A DNA stretch of 64,000 nt from Candidatus Thiovulum stygium. GTDB lineage: Bacteria; Campylobacterota; Campylobacteria; Campylobacterales; Thiovulaceae. Made by a program: the position numbers and the translations under genes. The DNA is taken from NCBI GenBank assembly GCA_021582295.1, contig CP091137.1:1134001-1198000 (forward strand). Reading direction: 5' to 3'. This document shows positions 55,236 through 63,223 of the stretch, in pieces (the first letter of the stretch is position 1; the number at the start of each line of letters is the position of its first letter). The notes beneath the pieces were generated by a model. It searched no databases. It worked only from the letters and a program-made list of their open reading frames with translations, and was not told the origin of the DNA.

Positions 55236-55709
55236 TTGAATAATATAAAGATAGTTAGAGCAAATTTATCAGATGTTCCTAAAATTCAAAAACTTTTAAA
55301 AAATGAAATTGAAAAAGGTGTCATTTTATATCGAAGTGATGATGAAATTGCCATGAATATTAGATCTTATTTAATTGCTAAAGATGAAAATAATTGTGAT
55401 GAAATTATCGGTTGTGTAGCATTACATATATATTCTATGGGTTTAGCTGAATTTCGTAGCATGATGGTAAATCAAAAATATCGAATGCAAGGTGTCGGGT
55501 CTCTTTTAATTGCAAAAGGTATTGAAGATGCAAAAAATTTAGGTTTAAAAGAGATTCTTGTTTTAACTTATAAAAGTTATTTTTTTAGCAAATTTGGTTT
55601 TCGAGAAATTCCAAAAATAGAAATTCCTGATAATAAAATTTGGGCTGATTGTATTAAATGTTCTCAATTTCCAGTTTGCGAAGAAGTCGCTCTCATAAAG
55701 AAAATATAA
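55236..55709 (+). CDS. argA: N-acetylglutamate synthase, GNAT type
   Basis: A 157-residue GNAT acetyltransferase of the stand-alone ArgA form used in Campylobacterota, starting arginine synthesis by acetylating glutamate. The acetyl-CoA loop is MVNQKYRMQGVGSLLIAKGI near 77-96. The end, SYFFSKFGFREIPKIEIPDN followed by KIWADCIKCSQFPVCEEVAL with its Cys residues, is typical of this subfamily. The start is TTG at 55236 with GGAG upstream. It lies between mog and the ATPase gene on the same strand. Confidence 0.85.
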   Translation: MNNIKIVRANLSDVPKIQKLLKNEIEKGVILYRSDDEIAMNIRSYLIAKDENNCDEIIGCVALHIYSMGLAEFRSMMVNQKYRMQGVGSLLIAKGIEDAKNLGLKEILVLTYKSYFFSKFGFREIPKIEIPDNKIWADCIKCSQFPVCEEVALIKKI

Positions 55710-55718
55710 ATTTCATAA

Positions 55719-56809
55719 ATGCAGTCTGAAAATCAACTTCATCATAATTTATATCAACCTCGTGAAATCAATTTTTTTAATGACACAAATTTAATTGTTT
55801 CTGGAATCACTCAAAGTGGAAAAACCTCTTTTGTTTTTCATTCACTACAATTTATTGATGAAAATTATATATATATAGATTTTGATGATGGCATTTTTTA
55901 TATTAATAAATTAATAGAGATTATTCAAAATTCAAGTTTAACTAATAAAACTTTAGTTATAGATATTTATAATTTAAATATAAATAGTTATATGTATAAA
56001 ATTTTAGAAATCATAAAAAAGCTAATGCCAAACGGCTAATTATAATATCTTGGTTACCAATTAAATTAGCAAATTTTCAAAATATTTATATTTATCCATT
56101 GAATTTTGAAGAATTTTTATCTTTTCATAATAGTATAGATAATCTTGATGGATTATTTGTAAAATATTCTCAAATTGGAGGTTTTCCAATTTTTGCTAAA
56201 TATTCAGATCAAAATCTTGCAAAACATCTTAAAAGATTATTAAAATGTTCTCTAACAGATTTTGATATTGATTTGTTGCGAGATATCGCAGATAATGTTG
56301 GAGTTCCTCGAAGTATTTTTAATATTTATGAATCTATGAAAAAAAGAAGAGCCGTTTCAAAAGATAAATTATATAAAAAATTAAGTGAATTAATAGAACA
56401 AGGATATATTTTTTCTATTATAGAATATCAAAAAAGTTCTATTTTTAAATATTTTTTAATTGATCAAACTTTACAAAGTATATTTGAATCTAAAAAAGAT
56501 TTTTCTCGTCTATTTGAATTAATGGTAGTTTCTGAACTTAGAAAAAGAGATTTATCAGGATTTTTTTATAGAAATATAGAAATATATATCTCAGAAACGA
56601 AAACTGCAATTTTACCTTTTCCGTTTGCTGAAAGTTCAATTTTTGAGAAAATTATTAAAAGAACTCTTAAGAATTTAAAAACTCTTGGAGCAGAAAAACT
56701 TCAAATAATAACTATGAATTTCGAAGAAACTTATAATTATAAATCAAAAAATTCACCTGAAATCTTATTTGAAGCAATAAAATTTACAAGATGGGCTTTA
56801 ACTCTATAA
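55719..56809 (+). pseudogene. AAA-type ATP-binding protein, one frameshift
   Basis: The first frame has a Walker A, VSGITQSGKTSFVFHSLQF near 28-46, a strand with IYIDFDD, and stops at 56039. Adding one A to the A6 run near 56015-56020 continues it as KKANAKRLIIISWLPIKLAN, then LNFEEFLSF, to 56809, about 363 residues. LNFEEFLSF and the later GGFPIFAKY, VGVPRSIFNIYESMKKRRAV and DKLYKKLSELIEQGYIFSII resemble the AAA_14/DUF4143 ATPase family with its winged-helix segment. Function in that family is not settled. It lies ten bases after argA. Confidence 0.7.
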
Positions 56810-56815
56810 ATTCAA

Positions 56816-57715
56816 TTAATTTATATAAATATCTAAAAGATATTTAGCAACTTTATCAATAAAAGCATCTTTTTTACGATCGCGATTATAAGCGATATAT
56901 AATTTACGAGATAATTCAATATCTTTTAATCTGCCCTCAAAAAGAGTACCCTCTTTAAGTTCTTTTAGAATAGCACTTCGAGAAATAATAGAAACAGTAG
57001 GTCTATTTTTAAAAATACAATGAGAAATTGTCTCTTTTGCAAGAGTTGAATTATCTACAATACCTTTTATATTAAAACTTGTGCAATCAACATCAATTTC
57101 TTCAAAGGCTTCAGTGATAATTTGTCGAGTTGGACTTCCTTCATCACGACAAATCCAATTAAATCGATAAAGATCATCTTTTTCTAAGATATTTGGAATT
57201 TGTTGATTACTAAAAACAACAAGTTCATCATCCATCCATTCGCGAGTTGCAATACCATCTTGATGAATTGGAGTATCGACTAAAGCAACATCAATAGTTT
57301 TATCAATAAGCATATCAACAACTCTTTTAGTTTTGTCTATTGATATAAAAACATTATTTTTAATTATATCTTTTATATCTTCAACATGTTTAGGAATAAT
57401 ATAATGACCAATCGTAAAAGTTGCTCCCATTTTAAAAGTAAATTCTTTATTGATTATTTTTAAAATATCTTTTTCAGCAGTTTCAACCGCTTTAGCAAGT
57501 TTATGAACTACCCGATAAAAATCCTCGCCCTCTTTTGTGAGTTTGATTCCATTTTTTTTTCGTTCAACAATTTGAGCATCAAGATAATCTTCGATAAATT
57601 TAATTTGTTGAGTTACAGCGGGTTGAGAAATGCCAAGTTTAGCGGAAGCTTTAGAGAAGCTTTTTTCTTTGACAACAACTAGAAAAGTTTCTAGTTTAGC
57701 GAAATCTTTTAACAT
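56816..57715 (-). CDS. LysR-family transcriptional regulator
   Basis: A 299-residue regulator. The N-terminal winged helix-turn-helix is clear: KLETFLVVVKEKSFSKASAK near 7-26, then LGISQPAVTQQIKFIEDYLD near 27-46 and RKKNGIKLTKEGEDFY near 53-68. The rest is a periplasmic-binding-like effector domain. The ligand is not evident. It is convergent with the ATPase gene (6 bases between stops). The antiporter gene ends 168 bases upstream on the same strand, so regulation of the antiporter is possible but unproven. Confidence 0.92.
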   Translation of the reverse strand: MLKDFAKLETFLVVVKEKSFSKASAKLGISQPAVTQQIKFIEDYLDAQIVERKKNGIKLTKEGEDFYRVVHKLAKAVETAEKDILKIINKEFTFKMGATFTIGHYIIPKHVEDIKDIIKNNVFISIDKTKRVVDMLIDKTIDVALVDTPIHQDGIATREWMDDELVVFSNQQIPNILEKDDLYRFNWICRDEGSPTRQIITEAFEEIDVDCTSFNIKGIVDNSTLAKETISHCIFKNRPTVSIISRSAILKELKEGTLFEGRLKDIELSRKLYIAYNRDRKKDAFIDKVAKYLLDIYIN

Positions 57716-57832
57716 ATAATAATCTCTTTTTATCGAAATTATAACTTATTTTTAGTTTAATTAAACTTATAAATTAAAAAAAATTAAGTTTTTTTGCAAC
57801 TTCAAGAAAAATTTTGATTAAAAGTTAAAAAT

Positions 57833-57859
57833 ACCTCATCAAAATTTATTCGATGAGGT
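57833..57859. terminator. Inverted 8-mer pair between antiporter and LysR genes
   Basis: ACCTCATC (57833-57840) and GATGAGGT (57852-57859) form an 8-bp perfect stem with an 11-base loop. It lies 25 bases past the antiporter stop (57884, minus strand) and before the LysR start (57715). Both arms are exact copies of the dispersed 8-mer, with A-rich flanks that give a T-run on the minus strand. It is a likely terminator for the antiporter. Confidence 0.75.
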
Positions 57860-57883
57860 CGAAGTTATAAAATAAAATATTAT

Positions 57884-59050
57884 TTATATATTTTTTGAAT
57901 TTATAGATATCTCTTTTAATAAATAATAGGGTATTAAATTTAAAAAAGCTAATAAAATTATAGATGATGTGAAAATATCACCGTCAATAAGACCAAAATG
58001 TAGCGAAATTATCAAAATTGATAATGATAAATCAGTTTTTGCAAAACTTCCAATTAATAATATGCTTTTTTCGAAATCTTTTAAATTCGTAAATCTAATA
58101 ATAGATTTATTAGAAACATATTGAGTTAATAAAATTGCAAAAGTTATTGCCAAAAATGGGAAAAATAGTTCTCTGTCAAATAATATATTTGTGCTTATAC
58201 CAGAACCTATAAATAAACCAAATAATGGTGTTACCAAAAAGTTATTAAACTTGCCGAAATTTTCTCTAATTGGTTCAAGAAGAGCTTGTTTTAAAAATAT
58301 TTCTGGAACAAATAGTGTGCTTACAAAAACTGCAATCATAAAATGCAAACCAATAAAATGTGCAATAGTTGCTTGTAATAAACTATTTAATAATAAAATA
58401 GCTGAAACAAAATATATATTTGTAAGTTTCTGAATAATTCTTGGGACAATATATCGTGAAATTGCCAATGAAACTATTAAAAATGATATAGTTTTAACAA
58501 CTGCTAATGAGACTCCGAATATAGAATTAGTTCCACCATCAAAAATTGCTAAAAGTGTAACAAATACAGTTACAATAATAAAATTATTTGATATAACTTT
58601 AGCAAAAAATATTCTCCAAAGATTACTATTTACAAAATTATTTTCTCGCAAAAATTGAAGTGAAACAGAATTTGTTGAAAGTGAAACAACAGAAAGAGCA
58701 AAAACAAGAATAATTGCAATATATAAATCAAAATTCATAGCTATTGCAACAGCAAAAACTATTAACATAGTTGCAATTGTTGGCAAAATTAAATTTTTAT
58801 ACTGAAATATATATTTTTTGAAAAATTCGCCACTTGGTTTTGTAAGACCTAAATAGAAGATAGCCATAAAAATAACAGTATCTAATATATATGGAGGAAT
58901 AGTTTCCATATTAAGTAGATCGAGAGAGAGCGAACCAAAAATAAGACCGAATAAAACTCCAGTTAGGATTCCAGAAACTCTATAAAAATAAAATATTACA
59001 ACTTGTAATAACCAAATTGCAAAAAAAGTAAAAGCAGTTGCTGACAACAA
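57884..59050 (-). CDS. Cation/proton antiporter (Kef/Na-H exchanger type)
   Basis: A 388-residue integral membrane protein with about 11-12 hydrophobic segments and no cytoplasmic nucleotide-binding domain. GVLFGLIFGSLSLDLLNMET near 31-50, DTVIFMAIFYLGLTKPSGEF near 58-77 and FAKTDLSLSILIISLHFGLI near 337-356 follow the monovalent cation:proton antiporter-2 layout. The ion is not evident. It has its own promoter region upstream (59051-59255) and a paired 8-mer downstream. Confidence 0.75.
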   Translation of the reverse strand: MLSATAFTFFAIWLLQVVIFYFYRVSGILTGVLFGLIFGSLSLDLLNMETIPPYILDTVIFMAIFYLGLTKPSGEFFKKYIFQYKNLILPTIATMLIVFAVAIAMNFDLYIAIILVFALSVVSLSTNSVSLQFLRENNFVNSNLWRIFFAKVISNNFIIVTVFVTLLAIFDGGTNSIFGVSLAVVKTISFLIVSLAISRYIVPRIIQKLTNIYFVSAILLLNSLLQATIAHFIGLHFMIAVFVSTLFVPEIFLKQALLEPIRENFGKFNNFLVTPLFGLFIGSGISTNILFDRELFFPFLAITFAILLTQYVSNKSIIRFTNLKDFEKSILLIGSFAKTDLSLSILIISLHFGLIDGDIFTSSIILLAFLNLIPYYLLKEISINSKNI

Positions 59051-59255
59051 AAAAGACTCCTGAATTTATATAAAAATATAGTTAATATAATAACACAATT
59101 CAAGAAAATATTTTTAAATTTTAATTTTTTTGCTATTTATATATATTAAAAATATATTTCCAACTTTATGACATATCTAAATATTATATTTTTTAAAGAT
59201 TTATAAAATTAATTTTGTTATTTAATAAATTCTGAAAGTTGTTTTGGAATTTAAA

Positions 59256-59795
59256 TTATCTTAAATTATGTAATTTATCGATAATTGCTGGATAATCTCG
59301 GCGATCTTCACTTCCTTTGAGCAAACTTAATTGAACTTTATCAAAATTTTCAAGTTCAAAAGAGATTTTAAAATCATCACTATCCCATTTACGAAAATAT
59401 AAAGCATAATTTCCGAACCATGGATTTAAAAGTTTGATATCTCCAAGTATTGAATTCGTTGGATCTATTTTTTCGATTTTTTCAGGACGAGAATCATTTA
59501 ATCTAATAATATATTTAGTTTGTTCAAGAGTTGTTTTGCCATCAATAAAATAAATAGACATTAAAAAAATATCAGTATTATCTTCATCTTTATTTTTTGA
59601 TGACAAAGAGATATCACTAAGATATATAAATTTAAAAATAGCTATTTCTTCTCCTTTTTTTCCAAAAATTCTTCCTGTAACTGTATTTTCAAAGACTCGT
59701 TCATTAAGACTATTATTTCTAATTCCTTTAAAGTCTTCAAAACATGAAGTTAATAAAAAAAGAGGAATTATAAAAAAATGGAGAATATATTTCAT
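59256..59795 (-). CDS. Lipoprotein, unknown
   Basis: A 179-residue lipoprotein. The signal peptide MKYILHFFIIPLFLLTSCFE has the lipobox LLTSC, lipidated Cys near residue 18. The mature part (NTVTGRIFGKKGEEIAIFKF, then YALYFRKWDSDDFKISFELE) looks all-beta. I do not recognise a function. It begins nine bases after the pgi stop on the same strand, so it is likely cotranscribed with pgi and ffh. The gap after it, to the antiporter start at 59050, is AT-rich with no gene. Confidence 0.65.
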   Translation of the reverse strand: MKYILHFFIIPLFLLTSCFEDFKGIRNNSLNERVFENTVTGRIFGKKGEEIAIFKFIYLSDISLSSKNKDEDNTDIFLMSIYFIDGKTTLEQTKYIIRLNDSRPEKIEKIDPTNSILGDIKLLNPWFGNYALYFRKWDSDDFKISFELENFDKVQLSLLKGSEDRRDYPAIIDKLHNLR

Positions 59796-59804
59796 AATTT
59801 ATAT

Positions 59805-61012
59805 TTATCTTTTAGACATTTTATTTTTTAGAATTTTTTTGCCAAGTTCAACACCAGGTTGATCATAAGCATTAATATCGAGTTGCATTGCAACAAGTGC
59901 AGTTAATAATTCGTAATAATATATAAGTTTGCCAATAGATTTCTCAGATATGTTATCAAGTTCAATTACATCAAGTGGAATCTCAATTGATTGAATGGCT
60001 TCAATTATTGAATCTGCTTGCATATTTATTAAATCAGCAAATTTTATATTATTTAATATATTAAGCGATTCAAGATTTTCAAAATTATTTTCAGGAATCG
60101 TTAAATTATTTTCAAAATCTTTAATTTTTATAACAGTAAGAGTTTTATCAGTTTTGCCTTCCATAATAAGTTGCAAAAACGAATGTTGATCAGTTGATCC
60201 AATTAAACCGATTGGAGTCAAACCAATTTTTTTTGCAGAACTAATTTCCCTTTTGCCGAGACTTTCACCCCAAAGTTGAACATACCAACTATTAAAACTT
60301 CGAAGTGATTCAGAATATGAAAAAAGAGCATTTGATGTAAAAATATCGCTATGTTTTGCATAATAAGAGGCTTTTTTAATAATTATTTGACTATTTTTAT
60401 CAGTTGAAAAAAGCTATCTTTTAATATTTTAGCTCCATAAATAAGTTCATTTATATTAACTCCAACTAGAGCCAAAGGCAAAAGACCAACAGCCGTTAAA
60501 ACAGAATATCGTCCGCCAACATTATCAGGAATATAAAAAATTTTTAGATTTCTAGTTTCAGCGAATTTTTCAAGAGGCGAATTTTTATCAGTTATAACTA
60601 CTAAATTATCTTTATTTAATTTAAATTTAGTATCAATATATTTTAAAATTGAAATACTTTCGACAGTTGTGCCAGATTTAGAAATAACTAAAAATAGAGT
60701 TCTATTATTTTTAATTAAATGAATTTTATTTTCGATAGCAATTGGATCAGTTGTATCAAAAAATATCAATTTACGAATATAATGATTTTTGCTATTTAAA
60801 AAATTATAAATTGCTTCAGCACCAAGAGAACTTCCACCAATTCCAATTACAGCAACAATATCGATATCTTGTTTATTTGCAAAATTTATAATATTATCGA
60901 TATTTTGATCAGGTAAATTATAAAAACCAATATAAGTAGATTCACGATAAGCTTCTTTAACAAAATCTTTATCTTTTGAAACGACCTCATCAAAATGTAA
61001 GTAATTTTTCAT
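59805..61012 (-). pseudogene. pgi: Glucose-6-phosphate isomerase, one frameshift
   Basis: Two frames, 60383-61012 and 59805-60221, join into about 402 residues, the usual campylobacterial length, if one base is added to the run of six near 60405-60410. The first has VIGIGGSSLGAEAIYNFL near 57-74, FLVISKSGTTVESISILKYI near 106-125 and IPDNVGGRYSVLTAVGLLPL near 160-179. The joined frame gives WYVQLWGESLGKREISSAKK, then GSTDQHSFLQLIMEGKTDKT and NAYDQPGVELGKKILK. All catalytic parts are present, so the break is probably an under-call. It interconverts glucose and fructose 6-phosphate. An 8-mer copy lies at 60984. Confidence 0.8.
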
Positions 61013-61029
61013 GTTAAACGACTATCCAA

Positions 61030-62391
61030 TTATTTTCTACCGAGTTGAGAAAGCATAGCATTTTTATTTGCACCCATCATTTTTTCAATATCTTTTAAAG
61101 CAGATTTATTTGTGCTAAATTTTTTAGCCATTTTAGAAGCATTTTTGAACTGTTTTAAGATTTTATTAACTTCTATTTGATTTAAACCAGAACCTTGAGC
61201 AATTCTTCTTTTTCGACTATTATTTAATAAATCTGGATTTTCTCTCTCTTTTTTTGTCATCGAATTTACAAGAGCTTTAATCATTTTTATTTCACCAGAA
61301 TTTTCAAGATCAACATTTTTAATTTGATCCATATATTTATTCATACCGGGAATCATTCCAAGAATCGATTTAAAATCACCTAATTTTTTAAAACTTTCAA
61401 CATGTTCTATAAAATCATTAAAATTAAATTGACCTTTTTTAATCTTACGATTGATTTCAGAGGCTTTTTTCTTATCAACAATTAGAGAAGTTTTTTCCAT
61501 TAGCGATTCTAAATCGCCTTCACCAATTAATCGAGAGACAATTCGATCAGGTAAAAACTGTTCTAAATCATGAATTTTTTCACCAGTTCCGATAAAACGA
61601 AGAGGAACACCAACTTGAGAAGCAATTGAAATTGCGACTCCACCTTTTAGATCGCCATCATATTTAGAAAGAATAACTCCGTCGAGACCGATTTCATTTT
61701 TAAAAGTGAGAGCAGTTCGAACTGTATCGTGACCAGTCATACTATCAGCGACATAAAAGACCTCATCAACTTTTATAGCTGATTTAATATTTTTAAGTTG
61801 ATTCATTAAATCAACATCGATAGCAAGACGACCAGCAGTATCAACAATTAGAACATCATAAAGTTCATTTTCAGCTTTTTTAAAGGCATCTTTTACAACA
61901 TTTACAGGATTATTATAAGTTTCATTGCCAAAAAATTCGATACCAACTTGAGCAGAAATTTGTCGTAATTGTTCAACGGCTGCCATTCTTTGCAAGTCAG
62001 CTCCAACAACCATAACTTTTTTCTTTCGCATTTTTAAATAATTTGCGAGTTTTCCAACTGTTGTTGTTTTACCAGAACCTTGCAAACCAGCCATTAAAAT
62101 AACGGTTGGTGGTTTTGAAGCAAAAACAAAGCCCTGTTTTCCATCAACAGATAAAATATCAGTTAAATTATCGCGAATAGATTTAACAAAGCTTTCTTGA
62201 CCGATTTCTTCTTCATCTCGCATATCTTCTTCGATTTGAGATATTAAATCTTTTACTACTTTATGATGAACATCTGCTTTTAATAAACTCTTTTTTAGTT
62301 CAGCAAGAGCATTTTTTAATGATTGTTGATCATCATATATTTTTATTTTTTTTATTGCATTCGTAAATGATGAGGTTAAAGAACCAAACAT
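61030..62391 (-). CDS. ffh: Signal recognition particle GTPase Ffh
   Basis: A 453-residue SRP54 protein that takes nascent membrane proteins to FtsY and SecYEG. The N domain is followed by the G domain with GLQGSGKTTTVGKLANYLK near 105-123, VVGADLQRMAAVEQLRQ near 132-148, LIVDTAGRLAIDVDLM near 184-199 and ILSKYDGDLKGGVAISIAS near 244-262. The Met-rich M domain follows from about 325 (GMIPGMNKYMDQI; SRKRRIAQGSGLNQIEVNKI). Two 8-mer copies lie inside: 61760 (Asp-Glu-Val) and 62369 (Thr-Ser-Ser). It is one base from ubiE. Confidence 0.97.
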   Translation of the reverse strand: MFGSLTSSFTNAIKKIKIYDDQQSLKNALAELKKSLLKADVHHKVVKDLISQIEEDMRDEEEIGQESFVKSIRDNLTDILSVDGKQGFVFASKPPTVILMAGLQGSGKTTTVGKLANYLKMRKKKVMVVGADLQRMAAVEQLRQISAQVGIEFFGNETYNNPVNVVKDAFKKAENELYDVLIVDTAGRLAIDVDLMNQLKNIKSAIKVDEVFYVADSMTGHDTVRTALTFKNEIGLDGVILSKYDGDLKGGVAISIASQVGVPLRFIGTGEKIHDLEQFLPDRIVSRLIGEGDLESLMEKTSLIVDKKKASEINRKIKKGQFNFNDFIEHVESFKKLGDFKSILGMIPGMNKYMDQIKNVDLENSGEIKMIKALVNSMTKKERENPDLLNNSRKRRIAQGSGLNQIEVNKILKQFKNASKMAKKFSTNKSALKDIEKMMGANKNAMLSQLGRK

Positions 62392-62392
62392 T

Positions 62393-63109
62393 TTATATAT
62401 TTTCCTTTCTAACTATTAATAGAGATGTTACTCCAAATGAAAAACTTTTATGTTCAACTAAATTAAAACCTGCTTTTTGTAATTCATTAATCATTTCTTC
62501 GGCTGATATAAAACTTTCAATTGAATTTGGTAGATATGCATAAGCTTCTTTATTGTTTGAGATAAAGCCACCAATTGAGGGCAAAATCTTTGTTAAATAA
62601 AAATCTCTAATTTGTGAAATTAAAGATTTAGATTCAGAACGAGTAAATTCAAGAATAACTAATAAACCATTATTTTTTAATATGCGAAAAAACTCATTAA
62701 AAGCTTTTTCTCGTTCAACAACATTTCTGATTCCATATGAAATCGAGACTATATCTGCACTTTCATTTTCTAAACCAGTTTCAGTAGCAGAAGATATTTT
62801 AAATTCAAATTGTGGGAATTTTTTTCTACCGACTTCTACCATTCCACTTGAAGGATCAATACCTAAAATAGAATCAAATTCTATTTCTCGTGTGTTACAA
62901 CTATTTTCCCAAAAAGCCATCATATCACCAGTGCCACAGGCGACATCAACAATTAAATTAATTTTTTCATGTCCATAATGTTGAAGAGATAGCAAACAAC
63001 TATTTTTTCTCCAAATTTTATCGATTCCAAAACTCAATACTCTATTAGCGAGATCATATTTTGGAGCAATTTTATTAAACATAGAAACTATTTGTTCCTG
63101 TTTTTCCAT
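62393..63109 (-). CDS. ubiE: Menaquinone/ubiquinone C-methyltransferase UbiE
   Basis: A 238-residue SAM-dependent methyltransferase of quinone synthesis. FNKIAPKYDLANRVLSFGID near 12-31 and WRKNSC are typical, with SAM motif IVDVACGTGDMMAFW near 53-67, then VSISYGIRNVVEREKAFNEF near 129-148 and LVILEFTRS. UbiE methylates demethylmenaquinone; menaquinone is the expected quinone here. It is the first gene of the unit ubiE-ffh-pgi-lipoprotein, with short gaps throughout. Confidence 0.93.
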   Translation of the reverse strand: MEKQEQIVSMFNKIAPKYDLANRVLSFGIDKIWRKNSCLLSLQHYGHEKINLIVDVACGTGDMMAFWENSCNTREIEFDSILGIDPSSGMVEVGRKKFPQFEFKISSATETGLENESADIVSISYGIRNVVEREKAFNEFFRILKNNGLLVILEFTRSESKSLISQIRDFYLTKILPSIGGFISNNKEAYAYLPNSIESFISAEEMINELQKAGFNLVEHKSFSFGVTSLLIVRKENI

Positions 63110-63223
63110 CTATTTTTTCAGCTTTCTAATTTACATTTATCTCTTAAATTAAACTATTATTTTATCAGTATTTAATTTATAACTAACATTATAATTTCAA
63201 AAAATCTTTTAAAGGTCAAATAG

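Larger units (their letters stand above)
539..62376. repeat. Dispersed 8-mer GATGAGGT, candidate DNA uptake sequence
   Basis: Hand scan of both strands finds at least 36 exact copies. Plus strand, first base: 539, 2093, 3336, 6113, 10070, 12415, 18298, 21816, 25221, 30265, 32131, 35925, 36725, 38249, 40435, 43083, 50090, 54089, 57852, 62369. Minus strand (ACCTCATC): 2198, 8824, 10092, 11889, 18817, 22456, 24646, 27369, 31317, 36055, 39864, 47528, 51211, 57833, 60984, 61760. A pyrimidine precedes 33 of 36 copies and one follows 27, giving YGATGAGGTY. About 28 lie in genes in several frames; 8 lie between genes. Strand balance is 20 to 16. About 0.8 copies are expected at 28% GC under an independent-base model (my estimate). 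The uptake role is inference. Confidence 0.85.

Noticed and set aside
539-62376. GATGAGGT as a Chi or KOPS site
   Set aside because: Such sites are strongly oriented with respect to replication and do not form terminator pairs. Here strands are 20 to 16 and paired copies occur. The window is small, so this is not excluded for the whole genome.
539-62376. GATGAGGT excess due to the common peptide Asp-Glu-Val
   Set aside because: Only about 12 of 36 copies encode it. Others encode Thr-Ser-Ser, Leu-Ile, Pro-His or Met-Arg, and about 8 are non-coding.
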